Shown piece after piece: positions 8,040 to 17,409 of a stretch of 64,000 nucleotides of DNA (positions are counted from its first letter, which is position 1; each line of letters opens with the position of its first letter). The DNA is from JACDAL01 sp963849115 (GTDB lineage: Bacteria > Actinomycetota > CADDZG01 > WHSQ01), in assembly GCA_963849115.1 (NCBI GenBank), contig CAWKGK010000007.1, forward strand, positions 113,282 to 177,281, written 5' to 3'. The notes beneath the pieces are model-generated. The model was not told where the DNA came from and ran no database searches. It saw nothing but the letters and a program-made list of their open reading frames with translations. The position numbers and the translations under genes were made by a program.

Positions 8040-8936
8040 ATGGGCGCACTCGCCAAGACGGTGACCGAAAGCGAAGCCCTTCGCAAAGTCGCCATCCCTG
8101 CCTATCGCATGTACGCGCGGGCGATGGTGTTCAACAGGGGCCCGCGCGTGCTCGCCAACAGCATGCCCAAAACCGGTACGCACCTGGTTGCGGCGCTGCT
8201 CAAGAACCTGCCGCACATGCTGTTCTCGGGCCGGCACCACACGCTGCCACAGTTTGAGCTCCCCGGCGCGCCTCGCGCCACCGAACGACGCGGCGTGTGG
8301 AAAGTCGACTGGGACCGGCTCGAGCGCTCGCTCGCAGCAGTCAACCATGGCCAGTACATGACCGCCCACTTCGCCCCGGCCCCCGAGCTGCTGGCGATGC
8401 TCGAGAAGCTCGAGTACAGAAACATCATCATCATGCGCGACCCGCGCGATGCGGCGGTGTCCAGCGCCTTCTACATAACCAGGCTCAAGCGGCACTTCTT
8501 GCACGAGCGCTATAACACCGAGTTCCATACACCGGGCGAACGCATCATGGCATCCATCACGGGCCTTCCTCCCACCGACCGCTATCGAGGCCTCGGCTCG
8601 ATTGGGAGCCGCGCCGGCCGCTACAGACAATGGTTCGACGTGCCCAACACCTACGGATGCCGCTTCGAGGACCTCATCGGGCCGAGCGGTGGCGGAGATG
8701 CCGTCAAGCAGCTCGAGGTTGTTGCTGCGATCGCACGCCACGTCGATCGCCAGGTCTCTGACGATGAAGCAAAGCGGCTCGCACAAAGGACTTGGTCGCA
8801 GGACAGCTCCACGTTCCGCAAGGGAACTATCGGCGACTGGAGGAACCACTTCACTGAGGAGCACAAGGCGGCGTTCAAAGAGGTGGCGGGGGCCGAGCTC
8901 ATCAAACTCGGCTACGAGAAAGACTACGACTGGTAG
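8040..8936 (+). CDS. Sulfotransferase-fold protein
   Basis: A 298-residue soluble protein of the PAPS-dependent sulfotransferase fold. The 5'-phosphosulfate loop is PKTGTHLV (43-50), the 3'-phosphate strand is IIIMRDPRDAAVSS, and near the C-terminus FRKGTIGDWRNHF matches the RKGxxGDW PAPS-binding motif of cytosolic-type sulfotransferases. All three PAPS-contact motifs are intact, so activity is likely. It starts 61 bp after the BY-kinase gene on the same strand, and the next gene converges on it. Transfer of sulfate to the polysaccharide or its precursors is inferred from context. Confidence 0.88.
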   Translation: MGALAKTVTESEALRKVAIPAYRMYARAMVFNRGPRVLANSMPKTGTHLVAALLKNLPHMLFSGRHHTLPQFELPGAPRATERRGVWKVDWDRLERSLAAVNHGQYMTAHFAPAPELLAMLEKLEYRNIIIMRDPRDAAVSSAFYITRLKRHFLHERYNTEFHTPGERIMASITGLPPTDRYRGLGSIGSRAGRYRQWFDVPNTYGCRFEDLIGPSGGGDAVKQLEVVAAIARHVDRQVSDDEAKRLAQRTWSQDSSTFRKGTIGDWRNHFTEEHKAAFKEVAGAELIKLGYEKDYDW

Positions 8937-8974
8937 CGAAAGCCGGCAGGACCGCCTCCACAAAGTGGCGGGAT

Positions 8975-9808
8975 CTAGAGGTAGCCGAGCCTCTTCAACG
9001 CTTCGCCGAAGCGATCCTCGATCAAACGAGCCTGGTATGGCTTCAACTTGTCCTGCCAACCCGCCACCGAACCCGTGTTGATGAAACGAATATCCGCACG
9101 AGCACGTTCGCGCCAGCCTCGCTCGCGTGCGCTGTCCTCCTTGGCTCGCATCCGATGCAGCGAGTTGTTCTCTATGGCCATGTCGACAAGCTCGCGGCCG
9201 GAGGGTGCATCGAGAAAATCGAGGGCCCGAGTGAACACTCCTTCGGTGTCACTGCGTAAGTCTTCGAACTTGACGAGATGAAGACGCCCACTGCGAGCCG
9301 AGGAGCTGTTGAGCCAGAACTCAACGTGGTCACCCCATGCCCCCCACGGGTTCGAGGTCCCCTTGACGAAGTCAAGCAGGAAATCGTCGAAGCTGCCGGT
9401 CTCGATACCAGACCTCCTCAACCATGAATACTCGGAGGCGACGACATCACGCGCGTCGCGCACCACGTAGATGACACGCCTGTCGGTGTCGCTGAAGCGC
9501 TCGTGAGTTTGAATCAGTCGCCCACCATCGGAGAGGACGGCCAGAGCGTCATGCTGCTTGCCGACCGAGGGGACGGCCCTTCGGATCGAGCCGAACTCCG
9601 CAGATTCGCGCGCCAATGCCTCGAAGAAGAGGAAGCGCAGCCACGTTGTGCCAGAGCGAGGGTAGGCGGCCAGAAAAGAGTCCTGCTCACGCAGTCCGCG
9701 ATGCCGGTATAGGACCAGGGGCTTACGGAAGACCTTGCTCCTGAAGCGCGCCTTCTTGAAAGCCTGTGACGGCCTCGCCATCGAGATCACACTATCTGAA
9801 GTCTTCAT
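8975..9808 (-). CDS. Sulfotransferase-fold protein
   Basis: A 277-residue protein from ATG 9808. The PAPS loop AYPRSGTTWLRFLF is at about 48-61 and the 3'-phosphate motif is YVVRDARDVVASEYSW. The C-terminal motif is weaker than in the gene at 8040: INTGSVAGWQDKL replaces RKGxxGDW. The sequence is clearly different from the neighbouring sulfotransferase, so it is not a recent duplicate. It converges with the gene at 8040-8936 (38 bp between stops) and diverges from the Wzy-like gene. A second candidate start is the Met at 9781. Acceptor unknown. Confidence 0.87.
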   Translation of the reverse strand: MKTSDSVISMARPSQAFKKARFRSKVFRKPLVLYRHRGLREQDSFLAAYPRSGTTWLRFLFFEALARESAEFGSIRRAVPSVGKQHDALAVLSDGGRLIQTHERFSDTDRRVIYVVRDARDVVASEYSWLRRSGIETGSFDDFLLDFVKGTSNPWGAWGDHVEFWLNSSSARSGRLHLVKFEDLRSDTEGVFTRALDFLDAPSGRELVDMAIENNSLHRMRAKEDSARERGWRERARADIRFINTGSVAGWQDKLKPYQARLIEDRFGEALKRLGYL

Positions 9809-9932
9809 CCGCAACGTCCATCGGCAGAAATCACTATTCCTTTGAGTAGAAGGTGAGTGTAGACTCGGTTCACCGATCAGGACCTGGCCGACGCGCGGTG
9901 CGACGCCGGTCCGCTCGACGAGGAGATCATCA

Positions 9933-11408
9933 GTGGCGACCCGAACTGCCCAACTTACAGGGAGGCTTCCATCCCTAGTACGCAATGATTGGCAGTGGGT
10001 CGCGTTTGCAACATTGCTTGCCCTGTTGACGGGAATCGCCTCCGCCACGCTGCCCTTAGCGGCGTTTGCAATCGTGCTGGTGTTGTTGCTCGTGGGAGCC
10101 GCCTCTCTAAGCCTTGTCAACGTCGAGCGCGGCGCCACCCTGCTACTGGTCGGCGGCGCCACCCTGCTCGGGAAGGGGTGGGCGAATCTGGGAATTCCAG
10201 GGGCGGTGCCGCTGCCCATAACCGAGCTGCTGTTCATTCCTCTCGCCGGCATCGCTCTGCTGGTGCGGCGCACACGCCTCGAGCCGAGAGTGCTCGTACC
10301 GCTGGTGCTGTTCGCGCTTCTGGTGGCCATCCGAGTGGTCTTCGACTACCCCGTGTGGGGCATCTATGCGATCCGCGACACCACCGCCGCAATCGAAGCA
10401 TTCATCCTGCTGGTGGGCTACCGTGCCATCACCCGGGACGGGATCGATTACTGGATAAGCAGATGCCGCTACCTGGCGGTGGCGGTACTTATCTACGGCA
10501 CCATCTATCCCTTCCTCGACCACATAAAGGGCCCCAGTATCGGCCTGCAACGCCAGGCATCCCTGTTCGACCCCACCGGCGTCAAGTTCTCGGTGATCGC
10601 GTTCGGCATCTACTTCCTTGCCTTCGGCAAGGGCTGGGTTCGCCTCGGCTCCCTCGGACTCGTCACCGGACTGCTGGGTCTCTATCAGGCGAGGACGCTG
10701 TACATCATGCTCCCGCTGGCGGTCCTCGCATTGGGATGGGCGCGCCACAACTTTGGGCGCATCCTCATGCAAATAGTGCCTGCCGTGGCGATCGCCTTCC
10801 TTCTCATCTCAACGCTGGCGTCGGCGGCAATAGTGGGAACGGAGGGGCCCGTCAGTACATCCTTCATATCCTCGCACCTCAAGACACTCGTCGGGGAGGA
10901 AGGGCCCAACTCCAAGACGATCACCGCCCGCCAGGACTTCTTCAGCCAGACCATCGATTTCGTATTCCAGTCGCCGGGGACCGCCATCGTCGGCGTGGGA
11001 CTGGGCCCCGACCTGACCTTCGGGCAATGGGTTGGTGATGAAGGCCAGCTCGTCAGAAATCCTCACAACAGCTATCTGGAGACCTTTGCCCGCACCGGCT
11101 TCTTGGGCTTCAGCCTGTGGATGATGCTGTTGCTGTCCTGTGTCATTCCGATTGCGCAACGCGCCCGCAGCGGGTCCGGTCCCGTCGAACGTTTCTGCGG
11201 CTGGACTTTTGCAGGCTCGCTGGTATACCTGGGAGTCGCCGGGGCTCAGCCGATCCTGGCTTTCCCCTACGGCACCGTTCCTCTGTTCTTCCTATTGGGA
11301 ATGGGCCTCGCAGCCAGCAGGCTGCCACGCCAGACCGCGACGCTGCCGGAAGGCACGCTCTTGTTCAAACCTCGCGCGGAGCTCGTTGCTGCAAAGGAGT
11401 TGCCGTGA
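9933..11408 (+). CDS. O-antigen polymerase/ligase-like membrane protein (Wzy-type)
   Basis: A 491-residue polytopic membrane protein with about 11-12 hydrophobic segments. Between segments in the C-terminal half there is a hydrophilic extracytoplasmic loop with the typical ligase/polymerase pattern (GPNSKTITARQDFF ... NPHNSYLETFARTGFLG). The HNxYLexxaxxGxxG motif is characteristic of the Wzy_C/O-antigen ligase superfamily. The GTG start has GAGGAGA six bases upstream. Between the BY-kinase and the flippase, this is the expected polymerase joining lipid-linked repeat units outside the membrane. Ligase activity is an alternative but less likely in a monoderm. Confidence 0.88.
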   Translation: MATRTAQLTGRLPSLVRNDWQWVAFATLLALLTGIASATLPLAAFAIVLVLLLVGAASLSLVNVERGATLLLVGGATLLGKGWANLGIPGAVPLPITELLFIPLAGIALLVRRTRLEPRVLVPLVLFALLVAIRVVFDYPVWGIYAIRDTTAAIEAFILLVGYRAITRDGIDYWISRCRYLAVAVLIYGTIYPFLDHIKGPSIGLQRQASLFDPTGVKFSVIAFGIYFLAFGKGWVRLGSLGLVTGLLGLYQARTLYIMLPLAVLALGWARHNFGRILMQIVPAVAIAFLLISTLASAAIVGTEGPVSTSFISSHLKTLVGEEGPNSKTITARQDFFSQTIDFVFQSPGTAIVGVGLGPDLTFGQWVGDEGQLVRNPHNSYLETFARTGFLGFSLWMMLLLSCVIPIAQRARSGSGPVERFCGWTFAGSLVYLGVAGAQPILAFPYGTVPLFFLLGMGLAASRLPRQTATLPEGTLLFKPRAELVAAKELP

Positions 11409-11466
11409 CCCTCGCGGCCCCCGGTGCACCCCATAGACACGGTGCGGAACACAGCACGATGGAACC

Positions 11467-13062
11467 ATGGGGGATCACTTGTCGCAGGTGATCGACGACG
11501 ACGCCTTCGCGCCTCCTGAGAGCCTTTCCAAGGGGCAGGCCGGCGACGCGCGCGCCGTAGCCAAAGGCGGCGCCATCCAGATCGGCGGGCAGATCGCCAA
11601 CCGGGCGCTGACATTCCTGTTTCTCGCGGTGGCCGTACGAACGCTCGGCACAGACGGTTTCGGGCTCTACAAGCAAGTCTTTCAGGTATTGACGATTGGC
11701 ACCATGCTGGCAAGCGGGGGCTTTCCCTGGGCCGCCGTAAGATTCATTACGCAAGCCAGGGCGCGCGGCGACCACTCCGGGTCACGCGGTGCAGGTCGGG
11801 TAACATTGGTCTCGACCGCCGTCATCTCGGCCGTCTTCTTCGCACTCGTTGTCGCTTTTCCCAGTCTGGTCGCCGGGCCCTTCGCCGACTCGGTTTCCGA
11901 CCGTTCCGAGTTTGCGCTGCTGTTGCAGATCGGCGCCGCCTACATTCCCTTCTACGCCGTGATGCAGGTCCTGCGCTCCTGCACACAGGCGTACAAGACA
12001 ATGGTCCCGTCCGTCATGGTCGGCAACATCATCCAGCCGATCAGCCGTTTGGGCCTGGGCATCATCGCGCTGCTGTTCGGGTGGGCCCTTACCGGGGCCA
12101 TGACGACACTGGTCATATCCGGGGCCATGGGCATGATCGCCGGGCTTTGGTACTACCGGCGCATGCTCACCGCCGACGAACGCGCCGCCAAGCCGCGGGC
12201 GAACCTCAAAGAGATCCTCAAGTTCACCCTGCCTCAGGCAGGGGTCACGTTCTTCGGAACCGGCTCACTGGGATTGGGCGTCCTGATCCTGGGAGCTTAC
12301 GGCAGCGACGCACAGGTGGGACTGTTCGCCATCGCCACCGCGTTGCAAACGGCCGGCAACATCTTCGCCACCGGCATCGTGGCGATCTTCTCTCCGCTCG
12401 TGGTCGAGCTCTACGAGAGAACCGAGACGGCGAGGCTGGAAGCCCTCTATCAGACCATCAACCGCTGGATGGCGACGTTCTCGCTTCCCATCTTCGGCGC
12501 CCTGATGCTCGAGCCCGACCTCTTCACCAGGATCCTCGGAGGTAACGAGGCAGCGGGGGCCGCGATTCTCATCCCCATCCTGGCGATCGGCAACATAGTG
12601 AGGGTGGGGACCGGGCCCGCCAGCACACTGCTGTCCATGTCGGGCCGGCCACTGCTCAACTTCTTCAACTCCTTCTTCGCAGTGGTTGCCTATGTCGGAC
12701 TGGGGATCTGGCTGGTGCCCATCCACGGCGCTTTGGGGATGGCGATCGTCGACTCGGCAGTGACTCTCTTGGTAAATGCTGCGAGGGCGCTTGAGGTTCG
12801 CATCCTGTTGGGCCTCCGGCCGTTCGGAAAGACCTTCCTAAAGCCCATCGTGGCCATCAGCGCGGCCGCAGTCGTCGCCCTGACGCTCCGTTTGTTTGTT
12901 GCCGAAGCAGTCGTCTTCGAGCTTGCCGGCTTGGTCGTCTTCATGGTCGTCTACCTCGCGGCCCTGAAGATGCTCGGAATAGATCCCGAGGAACGGCATG
13001 TCTACGACGCCTTCAAAGACCGCATGCTCAAGCGTCTGGGGCGCAAGAAGGCCTCGAGGTGA
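11467..13062 (+). CDS. Polysaccharide flippase (Wzx/MATE-like)
   Basis: A 531-residue integral membrane protein with about 14 hydrophobic helices, matching the polysaccharide-biosynthesis branch of the MOP flippase superfamily. The N-terminal GGAIQIGGQIANRALTFLFL helix and repeated 'LTGAMTTLVISGAMGMIAGL'-type helices are typical. It would flip undecaprenyl-linked repeat units to the outer face for the Wzy-like protein encoded 58 bp upstream. Its stop overlaps the GTG start of the next sulfotransferase by four bases (GTGA), so the two are translationally coupled. Confidence 0.9.
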   Translation: MGDHLSQVIDDDAFAPPESLSKGQAGDARAVAKGGAIQIGGQIANRALTFLFLAVAVRTLGTDGFGLYKQVFQVLTIGTMLASGGFPWAAVRFITQARARGDHSGSRGAGRVTLVSTAVISAVFFALVVAFPSLVAGPFADSVSDRSEFALLLQIGAAYIPFYAVMQVLRSCTQAYKTMVPSVMVGNIIQPISRLGLGIIALLFGWALTGAMTTLVISGAMGMIAGLWYYRRMLTADERAAKPRANLKEILKFTLPQAGVTFFGTGSLGLGVLILGAYGSDAQVGLFAIATALQTAGNIFATGIVAIFSPLVVELYERTETARLEALYQTINRWMATFSLPIFGALMLEPDLFTRILGGNEAAGAAILIPILAIGNIVRVGTGPASTLLSMSGRPLLNFFNSFFAVVAYVGLGIWLVPIHGALGMAIVDSAVTLLVNAARALEVRILLGLRPFGKTFLKPIVAISAAAVVALTLRLFVAEAVVFELAGLVVFMVVYLAALKMLGIDPEERHVYDAFKDRMLKRLGRKKASR

Positions 13063-14012
13063 CCTCACCGAAAGAGGTGAAGGTTCTCTACATCATCGGC
13101 TGGGGCCGCAGCGGCAGCACGATCATGGCCAACCTCCTCAATGAAGTCGATGGTTTCTTCCACGCCGGCGAGCTCATCTATCTGTGGGAGCGAGGCTTGC
13201 TCGAGGGCCGCCGCTGTGGCTGCGGGAGGGTGATTCGCGAATGCGAGCTGTGGTCCGATGTATTGCGCCGCTCCTTCGGAGACAACTTCGGCTCCACTGT
13301 GGACGCAGAGCACATGGTGCAGGCTCAGAGAGACGAGGTGCGCGTTCGGCACACATGGCAGTTGCTCAAACGGCCTGCGGATCGCCTGCCACAGGACGGC
13401 GCTCTCAGGCGCTATTCGGAGGCAATGCTCAGCCTTTACCAGCAGATCGCCACCGTCACCGGCGCACGCGTTGTAATCGACTCCTCCAAACGACCCTCTG
13501 ACGCTGCTTTTCTCCGGCTGCTGCCCGGTGTCACCCCCTACTACGTACACCTCGTAAGAGACCCCCGGGCGGTCGCCTACTCGTGGGCGAGAAAGAAGGC
13601 CCAGCTCGACCGCAATCGCCCCGCCCTGCTGTCGCCTCACAGCGTGCTCGATTCCACGACGAGCTGGCTGAGCTGGAACCTCGCTGCCGAGTCGCTTCGC
13701 AAGCGCGCGGGGGCCGAGCACTTCAGCCTGGTGCGCTACGAGGACTTCGTGTCGCGGCCACATGCGGTGCTCGAGCGGATCCTCGATCTAGTCGGCGAAT
13801 CGGGGGCGAGCCTGCCGCTGTCCGAGGACAAGGCCGCCGAGATGTCCACCAACCACACCGTGTCGGGAAATCCCGATCGTTTTTCTACCGGCAAGATCAA
13901 GCTGCGCGAGGATCGCGAGTGGCGCACCAAACAGGCCACTACGGACCGCCTTCTGACCACGCTGGTGGCGCTTCCGCTGCTGCATCGCTACGACTACGCG
14001 CTGCGCGGCTAA
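13059..14012 (+). CDS. Sulfotransferase-fold protein with N-terminal cysteine cluster (paralogue 1)
   Basis: A 317-residue protein from a GTG overlapping the flippase stop. PAPS-loop GRSGST (16-21) follows the first strand KVLYIIGW, and the 3'-phosphate motif is YVHLVRDPRAVAYSWAR. Cys53, Cys55 and Cys62 (RRCGCGRVIRECELW) form a cluster shared with the protein at 21674-22633, which may bind metal or form disulfides. The motif TNHTVSGNPDRFSTGKIKLREDREW near the C-terminus is also shared (NHSVSGNPSRFETG in the paralogue). Coupling to the flippase gene supports a role in modifying the exported repeat unit. Confidence 0.87.
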   Translation: MTSPKEVKVLYIIGWGRSGSTIMANLLNEVDGFFHAGELIYLWERGLLEGRRCGCGRVIRECELWSDVLRRSFGDNFGSTVDAEHMVQAQRDEVRVRHTWQLLKRPADRLPQDGALRRYSEAMLSLYQQIATVTGARVVIDSSKRPSDAAFLRLLPGVTPYYVHLVRDPRAVAYSWARKKAQLDRNRPALLSPHSVLDSTTSWLSWNLAAESLRKRAGAEHFSLVRYEDFVSRPHAVLERILDLVGESGASLPLSEDKAAEMSTNHTVSGNPDRFSTGKIKLREDREWRTKQATTDRLLTTLVALPLLHRYDYALRG

Positions 14013-14328
14013 CTCACGCTCCCAAGAGCTCCCCTCGTTTCGGCGCGCCGAGGACAAGTTCCTTCACAATCTCGCGCCGACAACGGCTGCGTTTAGTCAA
14101 TTCGCGCCACGATAAGGCTCAACCGGCGTCTGCAGGCCACAGAACTGAACTCAGCACTCAATTCACAACGCCGAAAGTAGCTCCCGGATATCTGATTCAT
14201 AAAGTCGGCTCTGTGGATGCCGAAACAGACGGTGACAATAAGATGGCCCGGTTACGACAGAAGCGGAGGGCCAAGAGCCAAGGCCTCATACGACGAGGTT
14301 TTGCTACCGTCGAATCGGAGGAACAGCC
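14013..14328. other. Intergenic region upstream of the malectin/beta-helix gene
   Basis: A 316-bp gap with no supported gene; short frames here lack ribosome sites. It is less GC-rich than coding DNA around it, as expected for a promoter region of the next gene. It contains GGCCACAGAAC (14135-14145), resembling GGCACAGAAC at 6074 and 16143. Confidence 0.5.
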
Positions 14329-16077
14329 ATGTCGACGCGAACAATCATGCGCGCTCTGTGCTTGGTCACAGCGGTCAGCATTATAGGAACGCTATCCTCG
14401 AGCAGAATCGATCCTCAGCCTGCCGCGCCCGCCGCCCTCTATCGCGTCGATGCCGGAGGCACCGGCGTGGTCAGCGCACAACTATGGGAGGGTGACACCG
14501 AAACCACTCCATCGCCGTTCCTGGCGAGTGAGAGCAGAGTCGTTTCCACGAGTCCGGCCGTCGACATGACGCATGCCTCGGTTCCCGCCGGAACACCTCA
14601 GAGCATCTTCAAGTCTGAGCGTTACGGTCGCTCAGCCGCCGGTCACACCGATCTGCGTTGGAAGTTCCCCGTTCCCGCAGGCAACTACCAGGTGCGCCTC
14701 TACTTCGCCGAGACCTTCCCGAAAGCGCAGGCGGTTGGCGCGCGCGTCTTCGACGTGCTCGTGGAGAACCGTCTCGAGAGCGACAACCTCGATGTCTTCA
14801 AGGAGGTGGGAGCCAACAAGGCGCTGGTGAAGAGCTACGTGGTTCGCTCCGACTCCGCCCTGAACGTCGACCTCAAGCTGGGCACCGGCGCACCCGAGGT
14901 CAAGGGTATCGAGGTGCGACCGGCACCGGCCGGCAGCACCCCTGCCCCTCCGGCTCCGAACCCGTCGCCGGCGCCCGACCCCCAGCCTGTCCCCGATCCT
15001 CAGCCTGTCCCGGATCCTCAGCCTGTCCCCGACCCTCCGCCCTCGCCCAAGCCCGATCCCCAGCCCGTTCCCGATCCTCAGCCCTCGCCTTCACCGGCGC
15101 CCGACCCTCAGCCCATCCCCGATCCCCCGCCACCCAACGACGGTGGTGCGTGCAAGGGCAAGTTCGTCAACTCGGTTACCGATCTGATGGCCGTGAACGG
15201 TGCCTCCAACACGACCTTCTGCATCGCAGCAGGCAACTACGAGATCGGCAGCAAGACTCTGACGCCGGGCGCAAACGTCTCGCTCATCGGCGCACCCGTT
15301 ACCATGCGTCCCGACGGGTATGGACACAACTTTGTGGTCGATGCCCCCACCAAGATCCACGGCACCGCCCCCGCCATCATCGACCTGTTCGACAAGTACT
15401 CGATCACGATCAAGAACCTCGACCTGTCGGGTGCTTCGGGTAACTGCAGCGACGGCATGCTCGGCACGGTTGTGACCAATGGCGTCGACATGAAGATCAG
15501 CTATTCGAGGCTGCACCACGGCTTCAACCAGGGCATCGGTCACTCTTCGGGTGGCACTTTCGACCACGTCGAGATCGACCACAATGGCTCGGCCTGCCTC
15601 GGCGGCCACAACACCGGCGGCATCAAGACCGGCAGCTCCAGTGGCTACACGATCACGAACAGCTTCGTACACGACAACCTCGGCCCCGGCATCTGGTGCG
15701 ACGCCAGCTGCGACAACTTCAACGTGCTCGGCAACGTCTCCGCCCGCAACTCGGGCCAGGGCGTGCGCTTCGAGCACGGCGCCCATGTCTCGGCATGCTC
15801 CAGCTGTGAGGCCGTGATCACAAACAACGTCCTGATGGACAACGGCAACTGCACTTGTGACCACGATCTCACGAACGCAGGAGTGGGCATCAACTCGGCC
15901 GAGAACGCCGAGATCGCCTTCAACACCTTCGGCGGGAACTTCAACAACAACGGTGTCTACATCCAGAACGGCCGCCACCCAGTCGCCAACATCTCGATCC
16001 ACGACAACACGATGGGCGGCGACGTGATCAAGGGGGCCGACAAGGCCAGCTCGATCACGGTGACCAACAACCGCTAA
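14329..16077 (+). CDS. Secreted malectin-proline repeat-beta-helix protein
   Basis: A 582-residue exported protein with GGAGG seven bases before the ATG. Order: signal peptide (about 1-30); malectin-like carbohydrate-binding domain (about 36-200, with YRVDAGG, LRWKFPVPAGNYQVRLYFAE, ARVFDVLVENR and VEVRP-like end); a Pro-rich linker of repeated PDPQPV units (about 205-265); then a Cys-containing right-handed beta-helix (about 270-582) with repeated short Gly/Asn-rich turns. The beta-helix resembles polysaccharide lyase/epimerase or NosD-like folds. It is clearly paralogous to the protein at 18433-19434 (shared GGIK, WCD and CKG elements). A role in binding and trimming or epimerising the extracellular polymer is inferred; catalytic residues cannot be assigned. 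Confidence 0.85.
   Translation: MSTRTIMRALCLVTAVSIIGTLSSSRIDPQPAAPAALYRVDAGGTGVVSAQLWEGDTETTPSPFLASESRVVSTSPAVDMTHASVPAGTPQSIFKSERYGRSAAGHTDLRWKFPVPAGNYQVRLYFAETFPKAQAVGARVFDVLVENRLESDNLDVFKEVGANKALVKSYVVRSDSALNVDLKLGTGAPEVKGIEVRPAPAGSTPAPPAPNPSPAPDPQPVPDPQPVPDPQPVPDPPPSPKPDPQPVPDPQPSPSPAPDPQPIPDPPPPNDGGACKGKFVNSVTDLMAVNGASNTTFCIAAGNYEIGSKTLTPGANVSLIGAPVTMRPDGYGHNFVVDAPTKIHGTAPAIIDLFDKYSITIKNLDLSGASGNCSDGMLGTVVTNGVDMKISYSRLHHGFNQGIGHSSGGTFDHVEIDHNGSACLGGHNTGGIKTGSSSGYTITNSFVHDNLGPGIWCDASCDNFNVLGNVSARNSGQGVRFEHGAHVSACSSCEAVITNNVLMDNGNCTCDHDLTNAGVGINSAENAEIAFNTFGGNFNNNGVYIQNGRHPVANISIHDNTMGGDVIKGADKASSITVTNNR
14965..15130 (+). repeat. 18-bp tandem coding repeats (PDPQPV units)
   Basis: Imperfect 18-base units of the type CCTGTCCCCGATCCTCAG are repeated through this stretch and encode alternating Pro/Asp/Gln. 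They form the flexible linker between the malectin and beta-helix domains. Copy number is likely to vary between strains by slippage. Confidence 0.85.
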
Positions 16078-16098
16078 GCCGCCTGAAGCTCATAAAGT

Positions 16099-16130
16099 AA
16101 GAGGGGACCCTTACGGGGGTCCCCTCTTTT
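16099..16130 (+). terminator. Rho-independent terminator
   Basis: AAGAGGGGACCC (16099-16110) and GGGTCCCCTCTT (16117-16128) form a perfect 12-bp stem around TTACGG, followed by a short T-run. It lies 21 bp after the stop at 16077. Confidence 0.9.
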
Positions 16131-16408
16131 GCGCTCAACTTTGGCACAGAACGCGCCATAGCCCGCGTTTCGTGCCAAACCTCACCCACCTGCGCGGTTC
16201 ACGACTCCTCGGTGCGACTCAACTCTCGCAGTCTTGCGACGTATCGCCGGCGTCGCCGTTGCATTCGTCGTGGCCTCGGCTGCCGTCAAAGTATCGTTTG
16301 GGCACCCCGGGGGCCGAGAATGCGGAATATACACTGTATAGGGTGCCCGGACCCGGCCTTGGTAAGCCAAGCCGGGCGAGCCAATTGACGAATCGAGGGG
16401 GTAGCGAC
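16131..16408 (+). promoter_or_regulatory. Upstream region of the LamG gene with AT-rich palindrome
   Basis: No gene is seen here. TATACACTGTATA at 16328-16340 is a perfect 6-bp-arm palindrome in GC-rich DNA, 69 bp before the ATG at 16409, and fits a promoter -10 region or operator. GGCACAGAAC (16143-16152) matches a 10-mer at 6074-6083 exactly. Confidence 0.4.
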
Positions 16409-17206
16409 ATGAGTGCTTTTGACCCGCGGGTCAGGCCAGGGCTAGTTCGTCGGACACGGGGTGGGGGATTGCCGGGGAGAAGCTTGCTGATTGCGGGGAT
16501 GGTGGCATCGCTGATCACGATCACGGTCGCCCCGGCGCAAGCCGCCACCTTGGTCGCGCTGTGGCACATGGATGAAGCCGAGGCAGGAACGGAGACCATG
16601 AAGGATTGCGCACGGGCCGACGGCGCCAATAAAGGAACGACCAGCAACGTCAGGGCGGGCGATGCGGGGGACCCATCCGTTTCCGACACCGACTGTCCTG
16701 CACACCCCGACCAGACGCCGGACGAAAACAACGGCTATTTCTTCGACGGGACTGCCCCCGAATCGGTGGTGACGGTTCCCGATGCTGCCAGCCTCAACCC
16801 GGGGTCGGCGGACGTCAGCTTCACCGCACACGTCAACTTCGTCACGGCTCCAGTCGCCACCAGCGACTACGGGGTCATACGGAAGGGCCCCGGAAGTACC
16901 CAGCACTACAAGATGGAGCTGAAGCCGAACGCTACCAAGACGAGAACCAGGGCGAGATGCTCTTTCAGCGGTTCTAGCGGGAGGACTACCATCACCAAGG
17001 GGCCCGACCTTATCAACGGGTGGCACACCGTCACCTGTTTCAAGAACAACAATCAAATTGGGCTGACGGTGGACGGCAATACGTTTACCAAGACCATCAC
17101 CATCGGGTCGATCACCAACTCGAACCCGGTCACTATCGGCCGCAACGAGGACGGTGACGACCAGTACCACGGCAACATGGACGAGTTGAGCATCACAATC
17201 GGATAA
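16409..17206 (+). CDS. Secreted LamG-like (concanavalin A-fold) protein
   Basis: A 265-residue exported protein. ATG 16409 is preceded by GAGGGGG. The first 47 residues form a long signal peptide (RSLLIAGMVASLITITVAPAQAA). The mature part is a single LamG/laminin-G_3 type jelly roll: it starts with LVALWHMDEAEAGTETMKD and ends with NPVTIGRNEDGDDQYHGNMDELSI, the usual first and last strands of this family. Such domains bind glycans or support hydrolases. No catalytic residues are evident, so a carbohydrate-binding role on the cell surface or in the matrix is the best guess. It is preceded by a terminator and its own promoter region, so it is probably transcribed alone. Confidence 0.8.
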   Translation: MSAFDPRVRPGLVRRTRGGGLPGRSLLIAGMVASLITITVAPAQAATLVALWHMDEAEAGTETMKDCARADGANKGTTSNVRAGDAGDPSVSDTDCPAHPDQTPDENNGYFFDGTAPESVVTVPDAASLNPGSADVSFTAHVNFVTAPVATSDYGVIRKGPGSTQHYKMELKPNATKTRTRARCSFSGSSGRTTITKGPDLINGWHTVTCFKNNNQIGLTVDGNTFTKTITIGSITNSNPVTIGRNEDGDDQYHGNMDELSITIG

Positions 17207-17409
17207 TGGCGGGTCCGACTCGTGGGTTCGTGCGGCTCTGAGGAGCGTTTCCTTGGGGCCACGCTGGCGCGAAGGGCTAGTCGAGGTGCCGCGATCCGGG
17301 CCGCGATCCGGCCACGCTCGGCTACGAGGGCCATGGCCAAAACACGCTAGTCCATCTGCAGGGCGAGGCGCCGCGAAGACGACCGAGCCCACGATGACAA
17401 AGGAGAGAG

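Noticed and set aside
14965..15130. CRISPR-like short repeats
   Set aside because: Units are in frame, contiguous without spacers and encode a Pro-rich linker.
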